Assembly: GCF_009069125.1 (NCBI RefSeq)
Contig: NZ_CP042427.1
Coordinates: forward strand, 62,001-126,000
Source of the DNA: Buchnera aphidicola (Aphis fabae)
Lineage (GTDB): Bacteria > Pseudomonadota > Gammaproteobacteria > Enterobacterales > Enterobacteriaceae
Direction of reading: 5' to 3'
DNA: 64,000 nucleotides
Shown piece by piece: positions 31,755 to 43,479 of the stretch. The stretch's first letter is position 1. Each line of letters opens with the position of its first letter. Both the position numbers and the translations under genes were made by a program. The notes under the pieces were generated by a model. It was not told the origin of the DNA. It ran no database searches and saw nothing but the letters and a program-made list of their open reading frames with translations.

Positions 31755-32483
31755 AATATAATATTTATTAAATAAAATGAAAATTCTTTAATTTTAATTA
31801 ATATTCAATCGAAAAATATTTCATTAAACAATTTATTTCTTAAAAGAATTGTATATTTTATAATTTTTAAACTTTTTAAAATTATATTTATATTTATTAA
31901 TGAATATATTATCAAAAAAATAATTGAATAATTTTGATTAAGAATTTTCAAAAATGGTTGTAAAAATTAAAATTTTAATTAAATATGATTAATATTTAAA
32001 ATACTTTTATATAAAATAATTTGATTATTCAAAATTTTTATTTATTTTTAATTGAATTCAAATAAAGCTGTATATTTTTAAAAAGTATAATAATTTGTTA
32101 TAAAAGAATTTTAAATAAAAAATTTTATTTATGCATATTAACATGAAGATATTTATCTATTTAATAGAAAAAATATTTTAAATAATATAATATTAAAATT
32201 ACTTTAAAAAATAAAATATGATTTTTTATAACTTAAAAATATTAATCATATAAAGAACATATAAAAAATTGATAAATCAAATATTTTATAGATATTATTA
32301 TTATTTAAAAGTTTATTTATAATATATGTTTTTAAATTTATTTTTTTAATTAAATATATTATTTAAATTTTAAAAATTAGTATGTTATGAAAAATATTTC
32401 TTAAATTATGATAAAATATTATTTTCTATTTAATTCACTTATTTTTTATTATCAAAAAATTTTAACTATAAAAGATATTCTTA
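31755..32483. other. 729-nt AT-only spacer between divergent mfd and lolC
   Basis: The largest non-coding stretch of the window. Composition is nearly pure A/T, stop codons are frequent in all frames, and I see no tRNA-like or GC-clamped structure. In E. coli ycfT lies between mfd and lolC and mfd itself is about 1 kb longer at its 5' end, so this is best read as eroded remnants of those sequences plus two promoters that cannot be placed by eye. Confidence 0.55.
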
Positions 32484-33683
32484 ATGTATAAGCCTATATA
32501 TATATTTATTGGTTTACGTTACTTATGGAACTCTCGTTTAACAAGTTTCAAAAAAATTATTACTACTTTGTCTATTATAGGGATTAGTATTGGTATATCA
32601 TCTATTATTATTACAATATCTTTAATTAACGGATTTCAGAATGAATTTAAAAAAAATTTTTTATCATTTATTCCTCATTTAATTATTACTAATAAAAATT
32701 ATTATATCGATGAATCAGAGTTTCCTAAAAACATTTTAAAATTGAAAAATATTCAAAAAGTATCTAGTTTTATTAATAGTAAAGTACTTGTAAAAAACAA
32801 AAAAAAAATAAGTATAGGTGAAATTATTGCTTTTAAAGCAAAAAATTATGATTCTTTTAGAAATTATAATATTAAAAATACTTTATACACACTAAATTCT
32901 AAAGAAAATAATGTTATTATAGGAAAAAAACTAGCAGAAAAATTAAACATAAATATTAATGATTTAATTAAATTAATAGTTATACCTAATAGTAAAAAAA
33001 AATTTTTAACAAAACAATTTAATGAACAAATATTTAAAGTAACTGGTTTTTTTTATACAAAAAATGAAGTTGATAGTTATCAAATATTAATTAATACTCA
33101 AATTGCTTTAAAATTTTTACATTATGATAAAAATTATATTACTGGTTGGAGAATTTGGTTAAAAGATCCATTATCTTTTAATATAAATACATTTAAAACA
33201 AAAAAAAATAATTTACTTTTTTTAGATTGGACATTAAAACAAGGTGAATTATTTAAAGCGGTTCAAATTGAAAAATATATTATATTACTTTTTTTTATTT
33301 CAATTTTATCAGTTTCAGGACTTAATGTAGTTATTACTTTAACAGTAAATATGATAGAAAAAAAAAATATTATTGCGATTTTACAAACACAAGGATTATG
33401 TCGAAAAAAAATCATGTTCATATTTGTTACATTAGGATTAAGTACTTCTTTAATTGGAAATTTATTGGGAACATTAATTAGTTTTATATTAATTTACCAA
33501 AAAAAAATTTTAAATTTATTAATAAAAATTCTGTTTAATAATATCAGTATTTCAATAGAAATTTTTCCTTTTCAGATTTTTTTAGTTAATATTATATTTA
33601 TATTAATTTCTATCTTATCTACATTATATCCAATTTGGAATATTACTAAATCAACACCTTCTACAATTTTATCTAATGAATAA
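32484..33683 (+). CDS. lolC: Lipoprotein-releasing complex transmembrane subunit LolC
   Basis: Inner-membrane subunit of the LolCDE ABC transporter that extracts outer-membrane lipoproteins. 399 residues as in E. coli, with the MacB/FtsX-type layout: N-terminal transmembrane helix (about 22-48), a large periplasmic domain (about 50-255), and three C-terminal helices (about 262-390). FIGLRYLWNSR at the start matches LolC (FIGLRYM) rather than LolE. It overlaps lolD by 8 nt. Confidence 0.93.
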   Translation: MYKPIYIFIGLRYLWNSRLTSFKKIITTLSIIGISIGISSIIITISLINGFQNEFKKNFLSFIPHLIITNKNYYIDESEFPKNILKLKNIQKVSSFINSKVLVKNKKKISIGEIIAFKAKNYDSFRNYNIKNTLYTLNSKENNVIIGKKLAEKLNININDLIKLIVIPNSKKKFLTKQFNEQIFKVTGFFYTKNEVDSYQILINTQIALKFLHYDKNYITGWRIWLKDPLSFNINTFKTKKNNLLFLDWTLKQGELFKAVQIEKYIILLFFISILSVSGLNVVITLTVNMIEKKNIIAILQTQGLCRKKIMFIFVTLGLSTSLIGNLLGTLISFILIYQKKILNLLIKILFNNISISIEIFPFQIFLVNIIFILISILSTLYPIWNITKSTPSTILSNE

Positions 33684-34368
33684 TATAATTCTAAAGTGTA
33701 TTAATCTGACTAAATCTTATCAAGATAATATGAAAACAGTTCATATTTTAAAAAAAATATCATTTGATCTTCATAGAAGTAATATAGCAGTGATTATTGG
33801 AAAATCAGGTTCTGGAAAAAGTACTTTTTTACACTTAATGAGTGGTTTAGAAAAACCTACTTCTGGAACTATTTTATTTAATGGTATACCGTTAAATTTA
33901 ATGTCTTCCAATCAAATTGCTAAATTAAGAAATTTAAATTTAGGATTTATTTATCAATTTCATCATTTACTTTTAGATTTTAATGTACTTGAAAACGTTG
34001 CAATGCCATTATTAATTAGTAATAAAAGTGTTAAAGAAGCTAAAGAAAAATCATATGAAATATTAATGAAAGTTAATTTAGAAAAAAAAATTAATAAATA
34101 TCCATCTGAGTTGTCTGGTGGAGAAAGACAACGAGTAGCTATTGCCCGTGCTTTTGTTAACAAACCAAAACTAATAATAGCAGATGAACCTACTGGTCAT
34201 TTAGATTCTTATAATGCAAGAATAATTTTTGATTTAATATTCGAACTAAATAGTAATTTAAATACTTCTTTTTTAATTGTAACACATGATCTTTTTCTTG
34301 CAAAAAAAGCACATGTTTTATTTGAAATAAAAGACAGTCAACTAAATATAAAAAAAAATATTAAATGA
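33676..34368 (+). CDS. lolD: Lipoprotein-releasing complex ATP-binding subunit LolD
   Basis: ABC ATPase energising LolCE. Walker A GKSGSGKST (about 41-49), Q-loop in FIYQFHHLL, signature LSGGERQRVAIARA, Walker B LIIADEPTGHLD, and the switch His in VTHD. The YQFHHLL segment is typical of the LolD/MacB class. 230 residues versus 233 in E. coli. Overlaps lolC by 8 nt and lolE by 4 nt, so the three are translated together. Confidence 0.96.
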   Translation: MNNIILKCINLTKSYQDNMKTVHILKKISFDLHRSNIAVIIGKSGSGKSTFLHLMSGLEKPTSGTILFNGIPLNLMSSNQIAKLRNLNLGFIYQFHHLLLDFNVLENVAMPLLISNKSVKEAKEKSYEILMKVNLEKKINKYPSELSGGERQRVAIARAFVNKPKLIIADEPTGHLDSYNARIIFDLIFELNSNLNTSFLIVTHDLFLAKKAHVLFEIKDSQLNIKKNIK

Positions 34369-35606
34369 ATTTTTTACCTTTTTTTATTGCGAAACGATTA
34401 TATTTTCAAAATAATAAAAATCACATAATGTTTTTGATTTCTATTCTATCTAGAATAGGAATTTCTGTGAGTGTTTTTATATTGATTATCAGTATTAGTG
34501 CTCTAAATGGTTTTAAAATATTAATTAATAAAAATATTCTATCATCGTTACCTCACGGTGTTATAAAATCAATAAATCAGCCATTTTTTTATTGGGAAGA
34601 AATTATAAAAAAAATTAATTATGTATCGGGAATTAATTATTCTGAACCATATATTTTAATGAATGGAGTTTTATTAAAAAATAATGATATTCGATTATTT
34701 AATATTAAAAGTTTTAAAAATATAAAATATATAAAAAAATATTTTTCTTTTCAAAAAAAAATATATCAGTTATCAAAGTTACATAATTTTAAGAGTAATC
34801 AAATAATTATTTCTTCTGATTTATCGAAAGATTTATTAATAAAAGAAGGAGATTGGATTAATATAATAATTTTAAATGATAAGTTTTCTTTTCAATTAAA
34901 AAAAATTAAAATATTTTCTTTTCAAATTAAGTCTATATTTCATTCTAATGGAATTTCAAATTCTAATATTGGACTAATTCCTTTTTCTTTTTTTAAAAAT
35001 AATTTCAATATAAAAAAAAATATCAATACTATTGAATTATATATGTCAAATCCATTAGAAGCTAATAAAATTATTTTAGATGTAGCTAAAAAAATTCAAA
35101 TTCCTGTTTTTTTATATACTTGGATAAATGATTATAAATATGTATATGATGATATTAAAAAAATTAAAACAATAATATATATCACATTATTCTTGCTAAT
35201 AATCATTTCTTCTTTTAGTGTTATATCTATATCTTTACTATCCATTTCTAAAAAAATAAAAGATATTTCTATTTTACGTAGTATCGGTGCTAATAATTTT
35301 CTTATTCAATTAATTTTTTTATATTATGGTTTTCGTTTTGTGTTAATAGGAAATTTGATAGGTTCAATAACTGGAATTATAACTGTTTTAAATAGTAAAA
35401 AAATTATATTTTTTTTAGATAAATATTTTAGTAATAGCTTATTAATAAATAATGTTTATTATCATCATTTTTTGTTATTAAAGTTAAATTTATCAGATAC
35501 AATTATTATTTTCATTAGTACTATAATAATAGGAATTATTTCAAATTGGTATCCTTCATATTATGCTTCAAAAATAGATCCGAGTAAGATGTTAAAAAAA
35601 TTTTAG
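34365..35606 (+). CDS. lolE: Lipoprotein-releasing complex transmembrane subunit LolE
   Basis: Second FtsX-type membrane subunit of LolCDE. 413 residues, equal to E. coli LolE. N-terminal transmembrane helix (about 22-48, beginning after FFIAKRLYFQNNKNHIM), a periplasmic domain (about 50-265), and three C-terminal helices including SILRSIGANNFLIQLIF. More diverged than LolD, as usual for membrane subunits in this genome. The ATG lies inside the end of lolD (4-nt overlap). Confidence 0.92.
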   Translation: MNFLPFFIAKRLYFQNNKNHIMFLISILSRIGISVSVFILIISISALNGFKILINKNILSSLPHGVIKSINQPFFYWEEIIKKINYVSGINYSEPYILMNGVLLKNNDIRLFNIKSFKNIKYIKKYFSFQKKIYQLSKLHNFKSNQIIISSDLSKDLLIKEGDWINIIILNDKFSFQLKKIKIFSFQIKSIFHSNGISNSNIGLIPFSFFKNNFNIKKNINTIELYMSNPLEANKIILDVAKKIQIPVFLYTWINDYKYVYDDIKKIKTIIYITLFLLIIISSFSVISISLLSISKKIKDISILRSIGANNFLIQLIFLYYGFRFVLIGNLIGSITGIITVLNSKKIIFFLDKYFSNSLLINNVYYHHFLLLKLNLSDTIIIFISTIIIGIISNWYPSYYASKIDPSKMLKKF

Positions 35607-35686
35607 TTTTTTAACATTGTCAAAAAAATATTTTTTAGTTAATTAAAATTTTTTTATAAATTTAATTTTAATTGATAATTTACTAA

Positions 35687-36703
<1,017 letters not shown>

Positions 36704-36737
36704 ATAAAATAAATTTATATTTGTAATTTATGAAATA

Positions 36738-36765
36738 GCAGTATTAAGTTTGTACTTAATACTGC
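36738..36765. terminator. Perfect 12-bp hairpin between gapA and queF
   Basis: GCAGTATTAAGT, loop TTGT, ACTTAATACTGC. Stem is perfect and lies midway between the convergent ends of gapA (plus) and queF (minus), so it is probably a bidirectional terminator. A T-run does not immediately follow on the plus strand (A8 does), so it is not a textbook intrinsic terminator on that strand. Confidence 0.7.
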
Positions 36766-36802
36766 ATATTAAAAAAAAGTATAAAATATTTAATAAATAA
36801 TT

Positions 36803-37594
36803 TTATTGTCTGGCTAATCTCACTAAAGAAGGTTTAAAGGCAATATTACTACGCCATGGGTTGATATCAATACCTCCTCTTCGAGTATATCTAGCATATA
36901 CACTAAGTTTTTTAGGACGACAAATATCTTGAATATCATTAAATATTCTTTCAATACATTCTTCATGAAATTCATTATGAGTTCGGAAAGAAATTAAATA
37001 TTGTAATAATGCAGTATGACTAATTTTTTGACCAGTATATATAATATTTATTGATGCCCAATCAGGTTGATAAGTTACAGGACAATTTGATTTAAACAAA
37101 TCACTATATAAAGATTCAGTAACTACTTCTTGTGTGTTAGAAGAATTTTTAAGTAATAGTTTATTATAATTATATGATTTTATTGAAATATTTTTATTAT
37201 CTATACAAATACCTAAAAATTTTGATATACCTATATTTTCAATCTCATTTAAATTAAATAATTTTACAAAAACTTTTCCTATTGCACATTTATTAAAATC
37301 ATATGTAATTTTTTTTATTAAATTTGTGCTTGTTTCAAATTTCATTTGATTAAAACTATTTATATATAATTTTAAACTTTTAGATTCAATAATATTTATA
37401 GTTTTAATGTCAAATTCTATTCTAGCAATAGCAATTTGTGGTAATCCATTTAAATTTAACCAAGATAGTTCATATAATGTCCAAATATCTTTACCTGAAA
37501 ATGGAAGATTTATATGATTTATTTCAATGTTTTTACGATGTTTTTTTCTTGGTATACCCTTTAACAAACTAAACTGCTTTATTTTAACACTCAT
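36803..37594 (-). CDS. queF: NADPH-dependent 7-cyano-7-deazaguanine reductase
   Basis: Reduces preQ0 to preQ1 in queuosine biosynthesis. It belongs to the long, two-domain (bimodular) QueF subfamily; 263 residues versus 282 in E. coli. The catalytic Cys is in LFKSNCPVTYQPDWAS with the Asp seven residues on, and the substrate Glu/His are in THNEFHEECIERIF. Follows fldA by 47 nt on the same strand. Confidence 0.94.
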   Translation of the reverse strand: MSVKIKQFSLLKGIPRKKHRKNIEINHINLPFSGKDIWTLYELSWLNLNGLPQIAIARIEFDIKTINIIESKSLKLYINSFNQMKFETSTNLIKKITYDFNKCAIGKVFVKLFNLNEIENIGISKFLGICIDNKNISIKSYNYNKLLLKNSSNTQEVVTESLYSDLFKSNCPVTYQPDWASINIIYTGQKISHTALLQYLISFRTHNEFHEECIERIFNDIQDICRPKKLSVYARYTRRGGIDINPWRSNIAFKPSLVRLARQ

Positions 37595-37641
37595 AGTATT
37601 TCTTTTATTTGATAGATAAATAAATTATTTGTATAATATTT

Positions 37642-38151
37642 TTAATAAAATTCCGAAATGATATTTTTTATCCATTGTTTAATACGATGTTTAGTTTGAT
37701 CTGATTGACGATCTTCATCTAAAATTAATCCTATAAAATGATCTTGATTTAACAAAGCTTTAGAAGAATCAAAATTGTATCCTTTAGTCGGCCATTTCCC
37801 AATTATTTTTGCCTGATTTTTTTTTATAATTTTATATATTACACTTAATGCATCACAAAAATATTCACTATAATCTTCTTGATCACCGCATCCAAAAAGC
37901 GCAATAGTTTTATTTGAAAAATTTATTTTTTTTAAAATAGGCAAAAAATCATCCCAATCACATTGAACTTCACCGTAATACCAAGTGGGAATACCAAATA
38001 TTAAATTATTAAAGCTTTCTATATCTTTTTTAGAGGTATTGCTAATATCATATAAAAAAGAGTTGTGTTTTCCAATTTTTTGGTGGATGATTTTTGCTAT
38101 TTTTTCTGTATTCCCAGTATCACTTCCAAAAAAAATACCTATTTTTTCCAT
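37642..38151 (-). CDS. fldA: Flavodoxin
   Basis: Small FMN electron carrier. The FMN phosphate-binding loop [11 protein letters not shown] is at residues 9-19 and aromatic flavin-flanking residues appear in PTWYYGEVQ and [13 protein letters not shown]. 169 residues (E. coli FldA 176). Likely electron donor for the radical SAM and 4Fe-4S enzymes of the window: BioB, LipA, RlmN and IspG. Upstream of queF in the same direction, divergent from phrB. Confidence 0.96.
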   Translation of the reverse strand: MEKIGIFFGSDTGNTEKIAKIIHQKIGKHNSFLYDISNTSKKDIESFNNLIFGIPTWYYGEVQCDWDDFLPILKKINFSNKTIALFGCGDQEDYSEYFCDALSVIYKIIKKNQAKIIGKWPTKGYNFDSSKALLNQDHFIGLILDEDRQSDQTKHRIKQWIKNIISEFY

Positions 38152-38239
38152 ATTTTTGCCTATGTATTAAAATAAATTTTTTAAAAATTAAATTTTTACT
38201 TAAAAGATATAAAGTAACAAAATACTTTTAAAGTATATA

Positions 38240-38259
38240 AAACTAAATTTGTTTAGTTT
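38240..38259. other. 8-bp hairpin in the fldA-phrB divergent spacer
   Basis: AAACTAAA, loop TTTG, TTTAGTTT, followed on the plus strand by AGAAAATTTTTTATAAT. It resembles an intrinsic terminator, yet no plus-strand gene ends here. It may be a relic of a lost gene (E. coli has other genes between these loci) or an operator-like palindrome. A second palindrome, ATACTTT-T-AAAGTAT, lies just upstream at about 38222-38236. Confidence 0.35.
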
Positions 38260-38426
38260 AGAAAATTTTTTATAATTTATATTTATTTCACTTATAATAA
38301 ATTAATATTTTAAAAATATTTTTTATTTTTAATTTGCTAAAAAATAATATTTTAAAATTTACTAAAATTTTTAATAAAACTATAATATGTTATTTTTATA
38401 AATATAAAAACTTTAACATTAAAATC

Positions 38427-39851
38427 ATGAATAAAAATTTAATATGGTTTCGTAATGATCTTCGTATATATGATAACACAGCTTTATATAACGCATGTTT
38501 ATCTAATACAGATAAAGTAATAGGTTTATTTATTTTTACTCCAGAACAATGGAATAAACATTATGTTTCTATTAAAAAAATATCTTTTCTTTATCAAAAT
38601 CTAATGTTTTTACAAAAAGAATTGCTAGAATTAAATATTATTTTGCATCATCATGAATGTACTGATTTTTTAAATTCTGCGGAGTATTTATTTTATTTCT
38701 GTAAAAAAAATAAAGTTAATCGTTTATTTTATAATTATCAATACGAAACAAATGAACAAAATAGAGATAATTTAATTACTCAAAAATTATCTAAACAAGG
38801 TGTTTTTATTAAAGGTTTTCATGATAGTCTTTTAATTGAACCTAGTAAAATAAAAAATAAAAATAATAAATCTTACAAAAAATTTTATTTTTTTAAAAAA
38901 AAAATAATAGATTCTTTATCAAAAAACATTCCGATATGTTTTCCTGTTCCTAAAAAAAGAAATATTCATAACTATAATATATTTCCAGTACATTTTATTA
39001 AAAATTCTAATATAAAATTTAATCCACATTTATTTCCTATTGGCGAAAAAAAAGCTATTAATAAATTCAAATATTTTTGTAGTCATAAACTGGAAGATTA
39101 TTTTTTAAAAAGAAATTTTCCATCTTTAAATAATACCAGTATGCTCTCTCCTTATTTATCTTTAGGAGTAATATCTGCAAGATATTGTTTACAAATGATT
39201 TTAAAAAAATATCAAAAAACAGAATTAACTATAATACTTAATTCATCTTGGGTAAATGAAATAATATGGCGTGAGTTTTATTATCATTTATTAATTAATT
39301 TTCCCATACTTGGAAAATCTCAATCATTACTAAAATGGGAAAAAAAAATTCATTGGGAAAATAATATAAATTATTTTAATGCTTGGAAAAATGGACAAAC
39401 TGGTTTTCCTATAATTGATGCAGCTATGAAACAATTAAATAAAACAGGATGGATGCATAATAGATTAAGAATGATTACATCTAGCTTTTTAGTAAAAAAT
39501 CTTTTAATAGATTGGAGAGAAGGTGAAAAATATTTTATGTACAATTTAATTGATGGAGATTATGCATTAAATAATGGGGGATGGCAGTGGTCTGCTTCAA
39601 TTGGTAGTGATTCAACACCTTATATACGTATTTTCAATCCATTACGTCAATCTAAAATTTTTGATAAATCAGGTGTGTTTATAAAAAAATATCTACCTGA
39701 ACTAAAAATAATACCAAATAATTATATTCATAATCCATATGAATGGATCATTAAAAATGATTGTAAAATAGATTATCCAAAACCAATTATAAATTATAAA
39801 AATAGTAAAGAAAAATTTTTATCAGCATACCAACTAGCTCGATTATTTTAA
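38427..39851 (+). CDS. phrB: Deoxyribodipyrimidine photolyase
   Basis: Light-driven repair of cyclobutane pyrimidine dimers. The frame is open from 38334 (TTG), but the true start is the ATG at 38427, because MNKNLIWFRNDLRIYDN is the family N-terminus and gives 474 residues (E. coli 472). N-terminal antenna-binding domain (about 1-130); C-terminal FAD domain with WVNEIIWREFYYH, PIIDAAMKQLNKTGWMHNRLRM, and DGDYALNNGGWQWSASIGSD. All FAD-binding segments are intact. Confidence 0.96.
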   Translation: MNKNLIWFRNDLRIYDNTALYNACLSNTDKVIGLFIFTPEQWNKHYVSIKKISFLYQNLMFLQKELLELNIILHHHECTDFLNSAEYLFYFCKKNKVNRLFYNYQYETNEQNRDNLITQKLSKQGVFIKGFHDSLLIEPSKIKNKNNKSYKKFYFFKKKIIDSLSKNIPICFPVPKKRNIHNYNIFPVHFIKNSNIKFNPHLFPIGEKKAINKFKYFCSHKLEDYFLKRNFPSLNNTSMLSPYLSLGVISARYCLQMILKKYQKTELTIILNSSWVNEIIWREFYYHLLINFPILGKSQSLLKWEKKIHWENNINYFNAWKNGQTGFPIIDAAMKQLNKTGWMHNRLRMITSSFLVKNLLIDWREGEKYFMYNLIDGDYALNNGGWQWSASIGSDSTPYIRIFNPLRQSKIFDKSGVFIKKYLPELKIIPNNYIHNPYEWIIKNDCKIDYPKPIINYKNSKEKFLSAYQLARLF

Positions 39852-39873
39852 AATAAGAAAAAGATTAAATTAT

Positions 39874-40617
39874 ATGAAAAATTTTGTTTTAGAAAAAATT
39901 ATTAATGAAAAATTATTTAACAATTATAATCACGATATAGTACCTAATGGATTACAAATAGAAGGAGATAAAATAGTTAAAAAAATTATTACAGGGGTAA
40001 GTATATGTCAAGATTTGTTAGATGCAGCTTTACATCATAAAGCTAATGCTATTATTGTTCATCATGGATATTTATGGAATAAAGAACCTAAGTATATTCA
40101 TAATGTACAAAGAAATAGATTAAAAACTATACTAACTCATAATATTAATTTATATAGTTGGCATCTACCATTAGATATTCATCCAGAATTAGGTAATAAT
40201 ATACAAATTTCTAAAAAATTAAATATTTTTGTTAAAGGTGAAATTTTACCTTATGTTTTATGGGGTGTTTTAGAACCTAGAATAAGTGGTTTTGATTTTT
40301 CAAAAAAGATAGAAAAAATTTTTAAAAAAAAACCTATACACTTTTACAAAAATGCTCCAAATTATATCAATCGTATAGCCTGGTGTAGTGGAAAAGGACA
40401 AAATTTTATTAAAGAAGCATATAAATTTGGAATTGATGCTTTTTTAACAGGAGAAGTTTCTGAAGAAACAATATATATTGCTAAAGAGTTAGGTATACAT
40501 TTTTTTGCACTTGGACATTACTGTAGTGAAAAAGATGGAATTAAATCTTTAGGTGAATGGCTTCACAAAACATATAATTTAGATGTTATTTTTATTGATA
40601 TTTATAATCCTGCATAA
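39874..40617 (+). CDS. ybgI: NIF3-like metal-binding hydrolase family protein (YbgI)
   Basis: 247 residues, the same as E. coli YbgI (RNA-modification-associated gene, also called ndpA-unrelated NIF3/DUF34 family). Metal-binding His residues are visible in IIVHHGYLWNKEP, YSWHLPLDIH, and FALGHYCSEKDG near the C-terminus. DUF34 proteins have been proposed to act as GTP cyclohydrolase-like or metal-chaperone proteins; the cellular role is not settled. Lies 22 nt after phrB, the same neighbourhood as in E. coli. Confidence 0.9.
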   Translation: MKNFVLEKIINEKLFNNYNHDIVPNGLQIEGDKIVKKIITGVSICQDLLDAALHHKANAIIVHHGYLWNKEPKYIHNVQRNRLKTILTHNINLYSWHLPLDIHPELGNNIQISKKLNIFVKGEILPYVLWGVLEPRISGFDFSKKIEKIFKKKPIHFYKNAPNYINRIAWCSGKGQNFIKEAYKFGIDAFLTGEVSEETIYIAKELGIHFFALGHYCSEKDGIKSLGEWLHKTYNLDVIFIDIYNPA

Positions 40618-40676
40618 TTATCAAAAAGTATTATTTAAGTTTAAAAATAATTCATTAAAACTTCAGATGAAACATT

Positions 40677-43463
40677 ATGAATAAAAATATGATAGAAAAA
40701 TTATTTGACTCTTCTTGGTTATCTTCTGATAATCAAAAATATATTGAGTTTATATATCAAGAATTTTTAAGAAACCCATCATCTATTCATGCTACATGGG
40801 AAAAAGAATTTATAAATTTATCTATTAATAATGAAAATGTTATAGAAAATAATAATCTTTTAAATTATATTTTAAATAATAATAAAAAAGAAAAATTTAA
40901 AGAATCCAATCAAAAAAATAATAATCAATTAAATGAAAAAATTAATCAAATGATTAATTTTTTTAAAAAAAAAGGCTATAAAAAATCTTTAATAGATCCA
41001 ATTCAATTAAAAAAACAAAAAAAATATCCATATTTAGAACTTTTTTTTTATGAATTTAATAAGAATGAATTAGAAAAAACAGTAGAAATTAATTTTCAAA
41101 AAAATCCTCATTATAAAATAAAAATAATAGATTTATATAATAAACTAAATAAAAAATATTGTAATTCTATTGGTTTTGAATATATGTATATTGATAATGT
41201 ATATCAAAAAAAATGGATTACAGAATATATAGAATTATACTTTCAAGAAAATTTAATTTCAGAACAAAAAAGAGTAGAATTCTTAAAAGAAGTTATTTAT
41301 GCAGAAACTTTAGAAAAATATTTAGGAAAAAAATTTTCTGGTACAAAACGATTTTCTTTAGAAGGATCAGAAACACTTATTACAATGTTACATGAAATAA
41401 TACGTTATTCTAAAAATAATAATATTTCAGATATTATTATAGGAATGGCTCATAGAGGAAGATTAAACGTATTAGTAAATGTTCTAAATAAAAACCCTAA
41501 AATATTATTTGATGAATTTTCTGGAAGAAATATATCTACAGAAAGAAGTGGAGATGTTAAGTATCATAAAGGAGGTTTTTCACATATTAAAAATGAAAAT
41601 AAAATTATTAATTTACAGTTAGAATATAATCCATCACATTTGGAAATAATTAATCCAGTTATTCTTGGTGTGACAAGAGCATCCATAGATAAATTAAAAT
41701 GTTTAAAAAGTCAGATTTTATCTATTAGCATTCATGGAGATGCTTCAATTATTGGACAGGGTGTAGTACAAGAAACATTAAATATGTCTCAAACTGAAGG
41801 TTATACAATAGGAGGTACAGTTCATATTGTAATTAATAATCAAATTGGTTTTACTACTTCAAATCCTAAACATCTTCGATCTAGTAAATATTGTACTGAT
41901 ATTGCAAAATTAATTCAAGCACCTATTTTCCATGTAAATGCTGATGATATAGAAGCTTCTATTTTTGCGATTCAGTTAGCTTTAGATTTTAAGAAAAAAT
42001 TCAATAAAGATGTTTTTATAGATTTAGTGTGTTATAGAAGACATGGTCATAATGAAGTAGATGATCCTTTTGTAACTCAACCTATTATGTATAAGAAAAT
42101 TCAAAATCATCCTACAATTAGAGAAATATATTCTAATTTATTAATTAATCAAAAAGTAATTACAAAAAATGATATTAATAAAATAGTAGAAGAATATTCT
42201 GATAAATTAGAAAAAGGAAAAACAATTTTTTGTCAAAAGAAAAATATAAATTTTCAAGATGAAAATTTAAATCTTTTTAAAATAAAAAAAAATTCAAACA
42301 AATTAAATTTAAAAGATCTTCAAAAATTATTCTATAGAGTTAATACCCTTCCTCAATCTATGGAAATACATCGGAGAGTTAAAAAAATCTATCAAGATAG
42401 AATTGAAATGTCTAAAGAAAAAAAATTATTCGACTGGGGTGCTGCCGAATCTTTAGCATATGCAACAATATTGAATGAAGGTATTTCATGTCGTCTTTCA
42501 GGCGAAGATCTTCGAAGGGGAACATTTTTTCATCGTCATGCTTGTATTCATGATCAAAATAATGGGTCCATTTATATCCCTTTACAACATATTAAACATA
42601 ATCAAGGAAAATTTGAAATTTGGGATTCTGTTTTATCAGAAGAAGCGGTTTTAGCTTTTGAATATGGATATTCATTATATTCTTCAAATACTTTAACTAT
42701 TTGGGAAGCACAATTTGGAGATTTTATTAATGGAGCTCAAGTAGTGATTGATCAATTTATTAGTTCTAGTGAACAAAAATGGAATAAAACGTCTAATTTA
42801 GTTATTTTTTTACCTCATGGTTATGAAGGACAAGGACCAGAGCATTCATCAGGTCGAATTGAACGATTTCTGCAACTTTGTGCGCAAAATAATATACAAA
42901 TTTGTATTCCTACTACATCTGCACAAATATTTCATTTATTAAGAAAACAAGTATTTCAAAATATTCGTAAACCATTAATTATTTTCACTCCTAAATCTAT
43001 TTTACGACATCCGATGGCTGCGTCTTCTTTAAAAGATATAATTAAGAATGATTTTAAAAAAGTAATAGATGAAAATGATAATAATTTAACACAAATTAAA
43101 CGTGTTATTTTTTGTTCTGGTAAAATATATTATGATCTTTTAGAATATAGAAATAAAAATAAAATTATGAATATTGTTATCATTCGAATTGAACAATTAT
43201 ATCCATTTCCAATTAGTGAAATATCAAATATATTAAAAAAATATTTTTATATTAAAGATTTTATTTGGTGTCAAGAAGAACCATACAATCAAGGTGCATG
43301 GTTTTATATAAGCAATTATTTACACAATATTCTACCGTTGTCTTCAAAATTAAATTATATTGGCCGTTCAGCTTCTGCATCTCCTGCAGTAGGTCATATT
43401 GTACTACACAAAAAAGAACAAGAACAATTGATATACAATGCATTAAATTTGATACTTAATTAA
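40677..43463 (+). CDS. sucA: 2-oxoglutarate dehydrogenase E1 component
   Basis: Thiamine diphosphate-dependent decarboxylase of the 2-oxoglutarate dehydrogenase complex. 928 residues versus 933 in E. coli. It opens with [20 protein letters not shown] (N-terminal segment that binds E2). [26 protein letters not shown] and [14 protein letters not shown] form the TPP site, and [10 protein letters not shown] and [12 protein letters not shown] lie in the C-terminal half. Residues 60-130 are a lysine/asparagine-rich divergent linker. 17 nt upstream of sucB. Neighbours gltA, sdhCDAB and sucCD of E. coli are missing. Confidence 0.97.
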   Translation: MNKNMIEKLFDSSWLSSDNQKYIEFIYQEFLRNPSSIHATWEKEFINLSINNENVIENNNLLNYILNNNKKEKFKESNQKNNNQLNEKINQMINFFKKKGYKKSLIDPIQLKKQKKYPYLELFFYEFNKNELEKTVEINFQKNPHYKIKIIDLYNKLNKKYCNSIGFEYMYIDNVYQKKWITEYIELYFQENLISEQKRVEFLKEVIYAETLEKYLGKKFSGTKRFSLEGSETLITMLHEIIRYSKNNNISDIIIGMAHRGRLNVLVNVLNKNPKILFDEFSGRNISTERSGDVKYHKGGFSHIKNENKIINLQLEYNPSHLEIINPVILGVTRASIDKLKCLKSQILSISIHGDASIIGQGVVQETLNMSQTEGYTIGGTVHIVINNQIGFTTSNPKHLRSSKYCTDIAKLIQAPIFHVNADDIEASIFAIQLALDFKKKFNKDVFIDLVCYRRHGHNEVDDPFVTQPIMYKKIQNHPTIREIYSNLLINQKVITKNDINKIVEEYSDKLEKGKTIFCQKKNINFQDENLNLFKIKKNSNKLNLKDLQKLFYRVNTLPQSMEIHRRVKKIYQDRIEMSKEKKLFDWGAAESLAYATILNEGISCRLSGEDLRRGTFFHRHACIHDQNNGSIYIPLQHIKHNQGKFEIWDSVLSEEAVLAFEYGYSLYSSNTLTIWEAQFGDFINGAQVVIDQFISSSEQKWNKTSNLVIFLPHGYEGQGPEHSSGRIERFLQLCAQNNIQICIPTTSAQIFHLLRKQVFQNIRKPLIIFTPKSILRHPMAASSLKDIIKNDFKKVIDENDNNLTQIKRVIFCSGKIYYDLLEYRNKNKIMNIVIIRIEQLYPFPISEISNILKKYFYIKDFIWCQEEPYNQGAWFYISNYLHNILPLSSKLNYIGRSASASPAVGHIVLHKKEQEQLIYNALNLILN

Positions 43464-43479
43464 ATAATAGGAATAACAA

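Noticed and set aside
38334-38426. N-terminal extension of phrB from the TTG at 38334
   Set aside because: The 31 extra residues are low-complexity, and the ATG at 38427 starts the conserved photolyase N-terminus. The upstream extensions of pgl, serS, pykA, cmk and yciA were rejected for the same kind of reason.
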